64,000 nucleotides of DNA from Methylococcus sp. Mc7. Its GTDB lineage: Bacteria; Pseudomonadota; Gammaproteobacteria; Methylococcales; Methylococcaceae. The notes beneath the pieces are model-generated. The model saw only the letters and a program-made list of their open reading frames with translations. It ran no database searches and was not told the DNA's origin. Of this stretch, positions 46,440 through 55,361 are shown piece after piece; the first letter of the stretch is position 1; each line of letters opens with the position of its first letter. The stretch is taken from positions 496,001 through 560,000 of the forward strand of contig NZ_CP079095.1 in NCBI RefSeq assembly GCF_019285515.1, read 5' to 3'. The position numbers and the translations under genes were made by a program.

Positions 46440-47723
46440 TCAATCCGCTGCCGCCGCCTGCTTTTCCAGGCTGTTGTCGTAAATCATCAGGGGTTCGCTT
46501 TCGCCATTGATGACTTTTTCGTCGACCACCACCTTGGAAATCCGGTCCGAGGAAGGCAGCTCGTACATCGTGTCCAGCAGCGTGTGCTCGAGTATGGTCC
46601 GCAGTCCCCGCGCTCCGGTCTTGCGCGCCATGGCCTTGCGCGCGATGGCGCCCAGCGCGTCCTCGCGGATTTCCAGTTCGCAGGACTCCATTTCGAACAG
46701 CCGCCGGTACTGCTTGACCAGGGCGTTCTTCGGCTCGGTCAGGATGCGCACCAGGGCCGGCTCGTCCAGCTCCTCCAGCGTTGCCACCACCGGCAGGCGG
46801 CCGACGAATTCCGGAATCAGACCATAGCGGATCAGATCCTCCGCCTCGACGTCGGCGAGCACCTCGCCGACGTTGCGGCTGTCGTCCTTGCTTTTGACGT
46901 CCGCCGCGAAACCGATGCCGCCCTGCTCGGAGCGCGAGCGGATGATCTTCTCCAAACCCGCGAAAGCGCCGCCGCAGATGAACAGGATGTTGGCGGTGTT
47001 GACCTGCAGGAACTCCTGCTGCGGATGCTTGCGCCCGCCCTGCGGCGGCACGGAAGCCACGGTCCCTTCGATCAACTTGAGCAATGCCTGCTGCACGCCT
47101 TCGCCGGAGACGTCGCGGGTGATCGAGGGGTTGTCCGCCTTGCGGGAAATCTTGTCGATCTCGTCGATGTAGACGATCCCCTGTTCCGCCTTTTCGACGT
47201 CGTAGTCGCACTTCTGCAGGATCTTCTGGATGATGTTCTCGACGTCCTCGCCCACATAGCCGGCCTCGGTCAGCGTCGTGGCATCGGCGATGGTGAAGGG
47301 CACGTCGAGCAGGCGCGCGAGCGTTTCCGCCAAGAGCGTCTTGCCCGAACCGGTCGGGCCGATCAGCAGGATGTTGCTCTTGGCCAGCTCGACTTCGTTC
47401 TTCTTGCCGTGGGTCTGGGCGCGCAGCCGCTTGTAATGGTTGTAGACGGCGACCGAAAGGATACGCTTGGCCTTCTCCTGACCGATCACGTATTCGTCCA
47501 GTACGTTCTTGATCTCTTTCGGTTTGGGCAGCTTGTCGGCACCGCTGGAGGCGTTCTCCTGCAATTCCTCGCGGATGATGTCGTTGCACAGCTCGACGCA
47601 TTCGTCGCAGACAAACACCGCCGGCCCCGCTATCAGCTTGCGGACCTCGTGCTGGCTTTTCCCGCAGAATGAGCAATACAGGAGCTTGCCGCCGCTGTCT
47701 TTGCCGTGTTTATCCTCGCTCAT
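46440..47723 (-). CDS. clpX: ATP-dependent Clp protease ATPase subunit ClpX
   Basis: A 427-residue unfoldase. The N-terminal zinc domain has four Cys (YCSFCGKSQ and [10 protein letters not shown], residues 15-47). The AAA+ domain has Walker [16 protein letters not shown] (about residues 118-132) and Walker [10 protein letters not shown]. It recognises tagged substrates, unfolds them and feeds ClpP. It is encoded downstream of clpP by 95 bp on the same strand. Confidence 0.97.
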   Translation of the reverse strand: MSEDKHGKDSGGKLLYCSFCGKSQHEVRKLIAGPAVFVCDECVELCNDIIREELQENASSGADKLPKPKEIKNVLDEYVIGQEKAKRILSVAVYNHYKRLRAQTHGKKNEVELAKSNILLIGPTGSGKTLLAETLARLLDVPFTIADATTLTEAGYVGEDVENIIQKILQKCDYDVEKAEQGIVYIDEIDKISRKADNPSITRDVSGEGVQQALLKLIEGTVASVPPQGGRKHPQQEFLQVNTANILFICGGAFAGLEKIIRSRSEQGGIGFAADVKSKDDSRNVGEVLADVEAEDLIRYGLIPEFVGRLPVVATLEELDEPALVRILTEPKNALVKQYRRLFEMESCELEIREDALGAIARKAMARKTGARGLRTILEHTLLDTMYELPSSDRISKVVVDEKVINGESEPLMIYDNSLEKQAAAAD

Positions 47724-47818
47724 CGCTTTACCTCTTCGTTTTCCGCAGCGGAGTCCGCCCTCTGGACGGACCCGCGGCCGCGGCCGGTACCCGCTTAGGG
47801 CCCAAATCTATCCGACAT

Positions 47819-48460
47819 TCACGCCGCTGTCACGGCCCGGTGGGTCAACACCTTGTCGATCAAGCCGTAACTCACCGCATCGTCTCCACCCATGAAGTTG
47901 TCGCGATCGGTATCGATCTGGATCTTCTCGATGGGCTGGCCGGTGTGATGGGCGAGAATCTTGTTGAGGCGGTCACGGACCGCCAGTATCTCCCGCGCAT
48001 GGATGTCGATGTCGGAAGCCTGCCCTTGGAATCCGCCCAGCGGCTGGTGGATCATCATCCGCGAATGCGGCAGGCAGTAGCGTTTGCCGGAGGCCCCGCC
48101 GGCCAGCAGCAACGCGCCCATGCTGGCGGCCTGGCCGACGCAAAGGGTGCTGACGTCGGGCTTGATGAACTGCATGGTGTCATAGATGGCCAGACCCGCC
48201 GTCACCGCGCCGCCCGGGGAGTTGATGTAGAGATGGATGTCCTTGTCGGGATTCTCGGACTCCAGAAACAGCAATTGGGCCATGACCAGATTGGCCATGT
48301 AGTCCTCGACCGGCCCCACCAGAAAAATCACGCGTTCCTTGAGCAGGCGGGAGTAGATGTCGAAGGCCCGCTCTCCGCGCGCCGACTGCTCGATCACGAT
48401 GGGCACCAGCCCGCCCGCCGCGGTTTCGGCCTGTCTCAGGCCCATGTCGCCAATTATCAT
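47819..48460 (-). CDS. clpP: ATP-dependent Clp protease proteolytic subunit ClpP
   Basis: A 213-residue serine protease. I start it at ATG 48460, where the [10 protein letters not shown] pre-sequence begins; the longer frame overlaps tig. The catalytic triad is Ser113 (GQAASMGA), His138 (MMIHQPLGG) and Asp187 (DTDRDNF). The short N-terminal propeptide is probably removed as in E. coli. It forms the 14-subunit chamber used by ClpX. Order tig-clpP-clpX-lon is conserved; clpP follows tig by 8 bp. Confidence 0.96.
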   Translation of the reverse strand: MIIGDMGLRQAETAAGGLVPIVIEQSARGERAFDIYSRLLKERVIFLVGPVEDYMANLVMAQLLFLESENPDKDIHLYINSPGGAVTAGLAIYDTMQFIKPDVSTLCVGQAASMGALLLAGGASGKRYCLPHSRMMIHQPLGGFQGQASDIDIHAREILAVRDRLNKILAHHTGQPIEKIQIDTDRDNFMGGDDAVSYGLIDKVLTHRAVTAA

Positions 48461-48468
48461 CGACCGTC

Positions 48469-49791
48469 TCACGATTGGGGTTGCTGTTCGGTGGCACCGG
48501 CGGGCGCCATGAGCTTTGCGAAATCCACGCTTTGCTCCGTCACCGCCGCCTTGGACAGGATCAGGTCGACGACTTGATCCTCCAACACCAGGTTTTCGAT
48601 TTCGCGCAGGTTGTTCTTGTCGGAATAGTACCAATTGACGACCTGCTCCGGATTTTCGTAGCTCTGGGCCTGCTCCTCGATGGCGGAACGCACCCGCTTG
48701 CGATCCACGCTGAGCTTGTTGTCGTCGATCAGCTTGCTCAGGATCAGACCCAGGGCCACGCGCCGCTTCGCTAGAGGGGTGTAGCGCTCCTTCAGCGTTG
48801 CCAGTTCGACGCCGGGATTCCCCTGCTCGGCCGCCTTGTGATACGGCTGCAGCAGGTCGTTCAGCTCATCCGCCACGAGAACTTCGGGCAAGGTGAAGGA
48901 GTTGGCCGCCAGCAAAGCGTCGAGAACGGCCGATTTGGTGCGGACCTTGAGCGCACGCCGCATTTCGCGCTCCATGTTGCCCCGGACGTCGGCCTTGAAC
49001 GCCTCGACGTCACCATCCACGCCGAAGGCCCGAACGAATTCCGCATCGACTTCCGGCAGCACGCTCTCGTTGATCTCGGCCACTTCGACATCGAAAGAAG
49101 CGGTCTTGCCGGCCAGTTTCTCGTTGTCGTATTCCGCCGGGAATTCGAGATCGAAAGTCATCCTCGCTCCCCGCTCGGCCCCTACCAGTTTGTCCTCGAA
49201 GCCGGGAATCAACTGCCCCGCCCCCAGCACGACGCGGAAATTTTCGACCCGGCCGTTGGTGAAGCTGTCCTCACCCAGCTTGCCTTCGAAATGGATCACC
49301 ACTTGATCGTTCAAGGCCGCCGGACGCTCCGCGGCGCGCCAGGTCCGGCGCTGTTCCCGCAGCCGCTGGACCATCACTTCGAGATCGCCGTCCGTCACTT
49401 CGCAGGTGAAACGGGGGCACTGCAGGTTTTCCAGAGGCGCCAGTCCGAACTCCGGCAAGACTTCGAAGTCCGCGACGTAGGAGAGGCCTTCGCCTTCCCC
49501 GATCGCCGTCGCCGTGATCCGCGGCATGCCGGCCGGTTTCAGGTTTTCGTCGTTCACGGCCTGATGGAAACTGGACTGGATCATCTCCGACAGCACCTCT
49601 TCCCGCACCTGGGCGCCATAGCGCTTGCGGACGAGGCTGGCGGGCGCCTTGCCGGGCCGGAAGCCATCCAGCCTGACCTCGCGGGTCAAGGATTGCAGGC
49701 GCGATTCGACCTTTTCCCGAATCTTGTCTTCGGGGACGTTCACGGTCATTTTCCGGTTCAACTCGGAGACGGCTTCAACGGACACTTGCAT
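48469..49791 (-). CDS. tig: Trigger factor
   Basis: A 440-residue ribosome-bound chaperone. The ribosome-docking signature is in GFRPGKAP (about residues 42-49); the FKBP-like domain (about 150-245) and a long helical C-terminal domain follow. I start at ATG 49791 because GAGGT lies 9 bp before it; a TTG six bases upstream is too close to that site. It binds nascent chains at the exit tunnel. First gene of the quality-control block, downstream of a tRNA-Leu gene on the same strand. Confidence 0.95.
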   Translation of the reverse strand: MQVSVEAVSELNRKMTVNVPEDKIREKVESRLQSLTREVRLDGFRPGKAPASLVRKRYGAQVREEVLSEMIQSSFHQAVNDENLKPAGMPRITATAIGEGEGLSYVADFEVLPEFGLAPLENLQCPRFTCEVTDGDLEVMVQRLREQRRTWRAAERPAALNDQVVIHFEGKLGEDSFTNGRVENFRVVLGAGQLIPGFEDKLVGAERGARMTFDLEFPAEYDNEKLAGKTASFDVEVAEINESVLPEVDAEFVRAFGVDGDVEAFKADVRGNMEREMRRALKVRTKSAVLDALLAANSFTLPEVLVADELNDLLQPYHKAAEQGNPGVELATLKERYTPLAKRRVALGLILSKLIDDNKLSVDRKRVRSAIEEQAQSYENPEQVVNWYYSDKNNLREIENLVLEDQVVDLILSKAAVTEQSVDFAKLMAPAGATEQQPQS

Positions 49792-49859
49792 ACTCAAAAT
49801 ACCTCGGGTTCAACTTGGGCCTGGGTGCGTTCAATCAGGGATGTGCCGGACACGCCTCA

Positions 49860-49873
49860 CCGCGCAAACGCGG
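49860..49873 (-). terminator. Small hairpin after tRNA-Leu
   Basis: CCGCG and CGCGG with a 4-base loop, 22 bp after the tRNA-Leu 3' end. Short, without a T-run; may separate tRNA processing from tig, or mean nothing. Confidence 0.3.
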
Positions 49874-49895
49874 ATGGCGGATAGGCAAACGAGAG

Positions 49896-49980
49896 TGGTG
49901 CGAATGGAGAGACTCGAACTCTCAAGGGTTTCCCCACTGGAACCTAAATCCAGCGCGTCTACCAGTTTCGCCACATTCGC
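49896..49980 (-). tRNA. tRNA-Leu (TAG)
   Basis: 85 bases including encoded CCA. Acceptor GCGAATG pairs with CATTCGC, the anticodon loop reads ATTTAGG (TAG), there is a long variable arm typical of tRNA-Leu, and the T-arm is GAGTTCGAGTCTC. It lies 104 bp upstream of tig. Confidence 0.95.
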
Positions 49981-49997
49981 AATGAATTCACGGTTCA

Positions 49998-50003
49998 ATT
50001 ATA
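49998..50003 (-). promoter_or_regulatory. -10 box of tRNA-Leu
   Basis: A perfect TATAAT on the minus strand 17 bp before the tRNA 5' end. No good -35 hexamer is seen at 16-18 bp spacing; a TTGCCA lies 11 bp upstream, which is too close. Confidence 0.4.
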
Positions 50004-50123
50004 CTCGCGGCGTCTGGCAAGACGGGCGCCAGGGAAGCGCGGAAATGGCAGACGATTGGGCCGGTTTCGGCAAAAAATCACGCCGTATTATAGGGATTTC
50101 AACAAATTTTCACATCCTCCCCG

Positions 50124-51017
50124 ATGCGCATCCGTTCCGTTTTTGCCGCCGCGCTTGCGCCTTTCGTCTGTCTCGCCCTCGCCCTGATCCTCGTCGCCGC
50201 CCTCAGCTATCCCCTGGCCCGGCTCAGCGGCGGCGCGCTCGGCATTACCACGATCCTGAGCCGCGGCACCTTGCTGCTGGTGTTCGTCGGCCTCATCCTG
50301 GGCGCAAGGCGGCTGGGGATCGGCTGGCGCTCGGTGGGCTTTCCCGCAGGTTACACCCGATTCGGCCGCCAGATCGGCCTGGGCTTGGGTCTGGGACTCC
50401 TGATGCTGGGACTCCACGTCGCCGTGATCATGGCGCTCGACATCCGCGTCTTCAGCGAAATCCAGGCGGCCCGCCACCCTTCCATTCCGATACTGCTGCT
50501 GAAGCACATCGGCGTCGCGCTGCTGCTGGCGACCAGCGAGGAACTGCTGTTTCGGGGTTTGACCTTCGCGATACTGGCAAAGTTCGTAAGACCCGCCTAC
50601 GTCATCGCCATCACGTCCTTCTATTACGCGCTGCCGCATTTCCTCCGGAGCCGGCTGAAATTGGCGGAGAGCGAACTGAGCTGGGACAGCGGCTTCACGG
50701 TACTGGCCGATGCGGTGGGCAACGGCATCGCGGAAGCCGACTTCAGCTCCTTTCTGGCGCTGGTCTGCGCCGGCGTGTTCCTGGGCTGCGTGCGTGCGCG
50801 GACTGCACAGGGCCTCGGCTATTGCATCGGCATCCACGCCGGCTGGGTCTTCGTCATCAAGACTTGCAAATCGTTCACCTATGACGGCAACGCCGGGCCG
50901 TTCGGCGTACTGGTCGGTTCCTACGACGCGATCATAGGCTACTTGTCGGCCGGCTGGATCAGCGCCTGCGCTGTGCTGTTCCTGTTCGCCACCCGCTCTG
51001 GAGCCACCGCCCGATGA
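50124..51017 (+). CDS. CPBP family intramembrane metalloprotease
   Basis: A 297-residue membrane protein with about eight helices. The motif SEELLFRGLTFAIL (about residues 140-153) and the following HFLRS and IGIHAGWVF regions are the conserved glutamate pair, Arg and His motifs of CPBP/Rce1-type intramembrane proteases. No substrate is known. It overlaps the aldolase gene by 4 bp (ATGA), so both are co-translated. Confidence 0.85.
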   Translation: MRIRSVFAAALAPFVCLALALILVAALSYPLARLSGGALGITTILSRGTLLLVFVGLILGARRLGIGWRSVGFPAGYTRFGRQIGLGLGLGLLMLGLHVAVIMALDIRVFSEIQAARHPSIPILLLKHIGVALLLATSEELLFRGLTFAILAKFVRPAYVIAITSFYYALPHFLRSRLKLAESELSWDSGFTVLADAVGNGIAEADFSSFLALVCAGVFLGCVRARTAQGLGYCIGIHAGWVFVIKTCKSFTYDGNAGPFGVLVGSYDAIIGYLSAGWISACAVLFLFATRSGATAR

Positions 51018-51646
51018 CGGCAGGCAGCGAAGGCGTCACCAAATACAGGCTGATTTTCACTCCGGCCTCCCCGCCCTCGACGGACCAAATCCGGGAGCTG
51101 AACGCCTGGCGGAGCATCATCCGGATGCTGGGTCTCAACGGCCGCGACCCCGAACGCTACGGCGGCCTTGCCTACGGCAACGTCAGCCTACGGCTGCCCG
51201 GCGGCGGCATCCGCTTCCTGATCAGCGGGACCCAAACCGGCGGACGCATTCATCTGACTTCCGGCGACTACTGCGAGGTGCACGGCTTCGATCTGGAGGC
51301 GAATCAGTTGGAAGCAAGCGGCCCCGTTCCGCCATCCTCCGAAGCCTTGACCCACGCCGCCGTCTACCGCGCCCAGCCGGCCTGGCGCTGCGTCATGCAT
51401 GCCCATTCTCCGGAAATCTGGCGCCACGCCGGGAGGCTCGGCCTCCCGGCCACGCCTCCGGAGATCGACTACGGTACGCCCGAGATGGCGCTGGCGGTGG
51501 AAGCGATTGCCGCCGGGCCCGGCGTACCGCTGATCGCCATGCTGGGCCATGCCGACGGCATCATCGCCTACGGCCGGACGGTCGAAGCCACCGCCCGGAT
51601 TCTGATAAGTTATCTCGCCGAAGCCCTGCAACTGGACGACGCCTGA
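51014..51646 (+). CDS. Class II aldolase/adducin family protein
   Basis: A 210-residue protein. GLAYGNVSLRL and FLISGTQTGG match the N-terminal conserved part, HAHSPEIWRH holds two of the three zinc-binding His, and MLGHADGIIAYG the third. Usually such proteins are sugar-phosphate aldolases or dehydratases such as MtnB; the sequence does not tell which. It overlaps the CPBP protease gene, which is an unusual partner. Confidence 0.8.
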   Translation: MTAGSEGVTKYRLIFTPASPPSTDQIRELNAWRSIIRMLGLNGRDPERYGGLAYGNVSLRLPGGGIRFLISGTQTGGRIHLTSGDYCEVHGFDLEANQLEASGPVPPSSEALTHAAVYRAQPAWRCVMHAHSPEIWRHAGRLGLPATPPEIDYGTPEMALAVEAIAAGPGVPLIAMLGHADGIIAYGRTVEATARILISYLAEALQLDDA

Positions 51647-51690
51647 GTACCGGGGCAACCGGCAAGAACATCGCACCACGGAGCTACGCC

Positions 51691-52092
51691 ATGAGACTCA
51701 AGACCATCACTGCCTGCGCAATGCTGCCGCTGATCTCCGCGGCGGCCTCGGGCGCCGCGCTCAGCCATCACGGCGGCCTGATCCTCGACTGCACCCCGCC
51801 CCTGTTTTTCGAAGAGTCGCCCGCGAACGAGTCGAGCGTGGAAGTCTTCGACCGGTTTTCCTTTACGGCTTCCGACAATACCGACGGCGCCACGCTGAAA
51901 ATCTGGGTGGACGGGAAGCCGGTAGCGCCCACGATCACGCCGCAGCGCAGCGGACGCCTGACCGTCGAAGGCCGTCCCGACGCCCCGATCGGCCAACCCG
52001 GCGCCAGGGTACGGATACTGGTCAGCGGATTCAGCAAGGATGGCTGCGAACGCAGCCATGCCTATTATGTGCACGTCGGACCCAAATCCTGA
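51691..52092 (+). CDS. Hypothetical secreted protein upstream of cytochrome P460
   Basis: A 133-residue protein with a signal peptide (MRLKTITACAMLPLISAAASG, cleavage near residue 22). The mature part has a small Ig-like pattern (PPLFFEESPANESSVEVFD, LTVEGRPDAPIG) with two Cys (LDCTPP and DGCERS) that may form a disulfide. I do not recognise a family. It lies 45 bp upstream of cytochrome P460 on the same strand and both are exported, so joint expression is likely. Confidence 0.65.
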   Translation: MRLKTITACAMLPLISAAASGAALSHHGGLILDCTPPLFFEESPANESSVEVFDRFSFTASDNTDGATLKIWVDGKPVAPTITPQRSGRLTVEGRPDAPIGQPGARVRILVSGFSKDGCERSHAYYVHVGPKS

Positions 52093-52137
52093 ACCGACTT
52101 CAAATCCCAGAACAACACCATCGTGAGGAGACCATCC

Positions 52138-52620
52138 ATGCGCAAACTCGCCATCGCCCTGCTGATACCCACCGCCGCCCTCGCCGAACCGGCAGCCGCA
52201 CCCAACGGGATTTCGCTGCCCGCCGGCTACAAGGACTGGAAGATGATCGGAGTTTCCTCGCGGATCGAGCAGAACAACCTGCGCGCGATCCTCGGTAACG
52301 ACATCGCCGTCAAGGCCGCGCGCGAAGGCAAGACCAATCCCTGGCCGGACGGCGCGATTCTCGTCAAGCTGTCCTGGAAGAAGAGCACCCACGAGCTGTT
52401 CCCGTCGGCCGAGGTACCGGGCGACTTCACGCAAGCGGATTTCATGGTGAAGGACGCCGCCAAGTACGCCTCGACCGGCGGCTGGGGCTATGCCCGCTGG
52501 CTGGGGATGGAACAGAAGCCCTACGGCGCGAACGCCGATTTCGCCCAGGAATGCATGGGTTGCCACAGCGGCGCCAAAGCCGCCGATTACGTTTTCACCC
52601 ATCCGGCGAAGCTGCCGTAA
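52138..52620 (+). CDS. Cytochrome P460
   Basis: A 160-residue periplasmic c-type haem protein. The ATG at 52138 follows GAGGAG; a GTG at 52123 would overlap that site and is rejected. It has a signal peptide (KLAIALLIPTAALA) and one CMGCH haem motif near the C-terminus. The body (LPAGYKDWKMIGVSSR, RAILGND, WPDGAILVKLSWKK) fits the P460 family, whose haem is crosslinked to a Lys. Such enzymes oxidise hydroxylamine or bind NO, and Methylococcus is a known source. Expected role: detoxify hydroxylamine made by ammonia oxidation on methane monooxygenase. Confidence 0.92.
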   Translation: MRKLAIALLIPTAALAEPAAAPNGISLPAGYKDWKMIGVSSRIEQNNLRAILGNDIAVKAAREGKTNPWPDGAILVKLSWKKSTHELFPSAEVPGDFTQADFMVKDAAKYASTGGWGYARWLGMEQKPYGANADFAQECMGCHSGAKAADYVFTHPAKLP

Positions 52621-52631
52621 GAGTGCAGCCC

Positions 52632-52664
52632 TCCCGCCGTCCATTCCGAAAAGAGGCGGCGGGA
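52632..52664 (+). terminator. Hairpin after cytochrome P460
   Basis: TCCCGCCG (52632-52639) and CGGCGGGA (52657-52664) pair over 8 bp with a 17-base loop, 11 bp after the stop. No T-run; tentative. Confidence 0.35.
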
Positions 52665-52692
52665 TAAGGGTGCAGAGATCAAACCGGCGCGG

Positions 52693-53163
52693 TCAGCCGC
52701 CTACTTTCAGCAGTTCCACCTCGAAGATCAGCGCGGCGTTCGGCGGAATGACCCGACCGGCGCCGTATTCGCCGTAGCCGAGCTCCGGCGGGATGAAAAA
52801 GCGGTACCTGGCGCCCGGTTTCATCAGCTGAAGTCCTTCGGTCCAGCCCGGTATGACCCCGTTCAGTGGGAAGCTGGCGCCGTCCCCCGCATCGAAGGTC
52901 GAACCGTCGGGAAAGCCACCCTTGTAGTTCACCGTCACGGTATCCGTCGCCTTGGGCGATTCGCCCGCGCCCTCGCGGATCACTTCATACTGCAAGCCGC
53001 TGGCCGTCGTGACCACGCCGGCTTTCTGTTTGTTGGCCTCCATGAACTGCCTGGCTTCCATCAGATTCTTCTCTCCGTCGAACGAAGGCCCGCACGCCGC
53101 CAGGCCGATTGCGAACAGCGCCGACAACAGCCCACGCCTCCTCGATTTCACTGCCGAAAACAT
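52693..53163 (-). CDS. FKBP-type peptidyl-prolyl isomerase, lipoprotein
   Basis: A 156-residue protein. The N-terminus (RRGLLSALFAIGLAAC) is a signal peptide with a lipobox. A short helical arm (KNLMEARQFMEANKQK) precedes the FKBP domain (about residues 55-155: VTVNYKGGFPDGSTFDAG, IPGWTEGLQLMKPGARYRF, IPPNAALIFEVELL). It should sit in the envelope and help folding of exported proteins. It is convergent with the P460 gene and followed by the small membrane protein gene on the same strand. Confidence 0.92.
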   Translation of the reverse strand: MFSAVKSRRRGLLSALFAIGLAACGPSFDGEKNLMEARQFMEANKQKAGVVTTASGLQYEVIREGAGESPKATDTVTVNYKGGFPDGSTFDAGDGASFPLNGVIPGWTEGLQLMKPGARYRFFIPPELGYGEYGAGRVIPPNAALIFEVELLKVGG

Positions 53164-53185
53164 GCCATCTCCCGTAACGCCGCTA

Positions 53186-53647
53186 TCAAACGATCCCGAA
53201 AACCAACCCGATGACGAACAATGCCCCCATGACGGCGAGCGCCTTGAGCGTGAAGCCCGCCACCTTGGCTACCAGCCGGTCACGGGCGGCGATGAACCGG
53301 GCCATGGCATCCAGGTCGCTGCGATCCAGCTCGGCCGGCGGCAGCCCGTTCATCTCGACCAGCCCCAGTTCCTCCGCCAGTTGCGCCTTGCGGAGGAAGT
53401 CGACCTGCTCGTAAGCCACGCCGCAGTCGAACACGAATTCGGCCAATGCCAGCTCTCCGGCATCCGTCCGCGCCAGGGATTCGCCCCGCGCCGCCAGATC
53501 GAGCAGGCGTTTGCGGGTGTCCGCCGGCAGCGCTGCGGCCAGGCCCCGAATCCGCTCCCCGAAGCTGCTTCCCTTGGCGCCGTAGTCCTGGGCCAGCAGC
53601 GTATCGAGCCTGGCGAGGGCGGCTTCGACTACAGTCTTGGAATCCAT
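53186..53647 (-). CDS. Hypothetical protein with C-terminal membrane helix
   Basis: A 153-residue protein from ATG 53647. It is helical and acidic, with one membrane helix at the very end (LKALAVMGALFVIGLVFGIV), a tail anchor. Unrecognised. A longer open frame in the same reading reaches 53983 but the extension overlaps ycgN and has its codon pattern in the wrong frame. It probably belongs to the same operon as ycgN and the DUF2959 gene upstream. Confidence 0.6.
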   Translation of the reverse strand: MDSKTVVEAALARLDTLLAQDYGAKGSSFGERIRGLAAALPADTRKRLLDLAARGESLARTDAGELALAEFVFDCGVAYEQVDFLRKAQLAEELGLVEMNGLPPAELDRSDLDAMARFIAARDRLVAKVAGFTLKALAVMGALFVIGLVFGIV

Positions 53648-53678
53648 CACGTCCTCAAATCCGTCGCAAAAGGCGGCA

Positions 53679-54122
53679 TCATACTGCATCGCCCAAGCCT
53701 TCGATGACATGATCCTCGATGCGGGCCACCGCCGTTTCCGAAACCGCCAACCGGCACACGGACTTGCCGGCCCGGTGCACCGAATCCGCCGCGCCCGAGA
53801 CCAGAGGATGCCAGTCCGGCAGCGGACGCCCTTCCGACAGGAGGCGGTACGCGCAACTGGCGGGCAGCCAATGGAACCGGTCCGACACCTGCCGCAGATC
53901 CATGCAATCGGGCACCAACCGGAAACGATCCTGGTACCCGGTACACCGGCAGGCGGCGATGTCCAGCAAGCGGCAGGCCACACGGGTATACAGGATCTCG
54001 CCGGTGTCCTCGTCTTCCAGCTTGTGCAGGCAGCACTTGCCGCAGCCGTCGCAGAGCGACTCCCATTCCACCTGGCTGAGCTCGGTCAGCGCCTTGGCGC
54101 GCCAGAAGGGGAGCTCCGCCAT
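53679..54122 (-). CDS. ycgN: YcgN family (UPF0260) cysteine cluster protein
   Basis: A 147-residue protein starting MAELPFW at ATG 54122. LCDGCGKCCLHKL is the Fe-S or zinc cluster region of the YkgJ/YcgN group, with further Cys in RVACRLLDIAACRCTGYQ and PDCMDLRQVS. These conserved Cys probably hold a metal cluster. The exact function is not known. The start overlaps the stop of the DUF2959 gene by one base (TGATG). Confidence 0.88.
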   Translation of the reverse strand: MAELPFWRAKALTELSQVEWESLCDGCGKCCLHKLEDEDTGEILYTRVACRLLDIAACRCTGYQDRFRLVPDCMDLRQVSDRFHWLPASCAYRLLSEGRPLPDWHPLVSGAADSVHRAGKSVCRLAVSETAVARIEDHVIEGLGDAV

Positions 54123-54814
54123 CAGGAACCGGCCGGCAAGGCCTTGGGACCGCTCAGGGTGCGCATGAACACCTCCGCATGGTCGATGGAGCGCTCCATC
54201 GCCTGGATCAGGCCGGCCACACCGTGGCTCATGCCGGCCAGCTCGCCCTCCAGAGAGGCGATGGCCTGGGCGTTGAGGTTGTGCTTGAGGAACAGCACCT
54301 GATCCCGGAACACCCGCAGGACGGGGTCGATCTTGCCCTCGGCGCGGCGCATCGCGCTCATCAACTGGGCATAGTGCTGCTGGGTCAGCTTCAGCTTCTG
54401 CCGGCTCGCCGCGCGCAGGCTGCGGTTGGTGTACTGGTCGAGCTCCTCCTCCCATTCCCGGAAAAGCGCCTCGGCCACGTCCTGAACCGCGTCGATCCGG
54501 TCGCGCACGGCCAGGGCCTTGGACGCGGAATAGTCGAATTCGATCTTGAGCTGCCGGTAGACGTCCTCCAGTGCGCCGCCGTCGAATTGGGTCAGGGCGC
54601 TGAATTTTTCCAGGGCGGTCTGGAACTGCTCCTTGGCTTCCTCCAGACTGCCGCGGGCGTTGTCGACACGCGCCACCAGAATGTCGCGCTTGTGCCGGCC
54701 GGCCGATTCGACCATCTGGAAATAGATTTTCTGGAATCTGCCGCCGATCAGCCGAATGATCGGGCTCAGCAGCCCCGCCAAGGTGAGATAATGTCCGCTA
54801 CCCGATTTACGCAT
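54122..54814 (-). CDS. DUF2959 domain-containing protein
   Basis: A 230-residue mostly helical protein. It begins MRKSGSGHYLTLAGL with a short hydrophobic stretch, then long helices with KRDILVARVDNARGSLEEAK and EQFQTALEKFSALTQFDGG, the DUF2959 signature. Likely an envelope-associated coiled-coil protein. The ATG at 54814 is preferred over a GTG at 54826; neither has a strong ribosome site. Coupled to ycgN by a one-base overlap. Confidence 0.8.
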   Translation of the reverse strand: MRKSGSGHYLTLAGLLSPIIRLIGGRFQKIYFQMVESAGRHKRDILVARVDNARGSLEEAKEQFQTALEKFSALTQFDGGALEDVYRQLKIEFDYSASKALAVRDRIDAVQDVAEALFREWEEELDQYTNRSLRAASRQKLKLTQQHYAQLMSAMRRAEGKIDPVLRVFRDQVLFLKHNLNAQAIASLEGELAGMSHGVAGLIQAMERSIDHAEVFMRTLSGPKALPAGS

Positions 54815-54902
54815 CGTCGCAACCACTTCTGAGAAAATCCGCGGGCGTGCCCGCGGTGATCGCGGATTTTACTCCCAAGACACTCGCCAGGTACAAAAGG
54901 CC

Positions 54903-55343
54903 ATGCCCCGCCCCGAAACACCCGCCCTCGCCGCCGACGCCATCATCGAGCTGACCGACCGCCCCGGCCGTCCCATCGTTTTGATCGAGCGCCGCTTCCC
55001 GCCGCTGGGATGGGCCATCCCCGGCGGTTTCGTGGACGTCGGCGAGACGGTGGAGCGCGCCGCGATGCGCGAAGCGCTGGAAGAAACCGGCCTGGCGGTG
55101 CGCCTCACCGCCCTGCTCGGGCTCTATTCCGACCCGGCGCGCGACCCCCGCGGCCATACCGTCACCGCCGTCTACGTCGCCGAAGCCGCCGGCGACCCGC
55201 AGGCCGCGGACGACGCCGGGGCCTGCCGGATCGTCAGCCTGGACGATCTGCCGAGCCCGCTGGTGTTCGACCATGCCCAGGTGCTCGCCGACTACCGGCG
55301 GTTCCGGGAGCAGGGACAACCGGCGCCTTTGCGCGTCGATTGA
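54903..55343 (+). CDS. NUDIX hydrolase
   Basis: A 146-residue Nudix protein. The box GGFVDVGETVERAAMREALE followed by ETGL (residues 41-64) has all catalytic Glu. GWAIPGGFVD is typical of ADP-ribose pyrophosphatase-type members, and short length suggests a small nucleotide-sugar or NAD-type substrate. It lies divergent from the DUF2959 gene, 88 bp apart, and converges on gluQ. Confidence 0.9.
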   Translation: MPRPETPALAADAIIELTDRPGRPIVLIERRFPPLGWAIPGGFVDVGETVERAAMREALEETGLAVRLTALLGLYSDPARDPRGHTVTAVYVAEAAGDPQAADDAGACRIVSLDDLPSPLVFDHAQVLADYRRFREQGQPAPLRVD

Positions 55344-55361
55344 GCAAAACCACCGAGGGCA

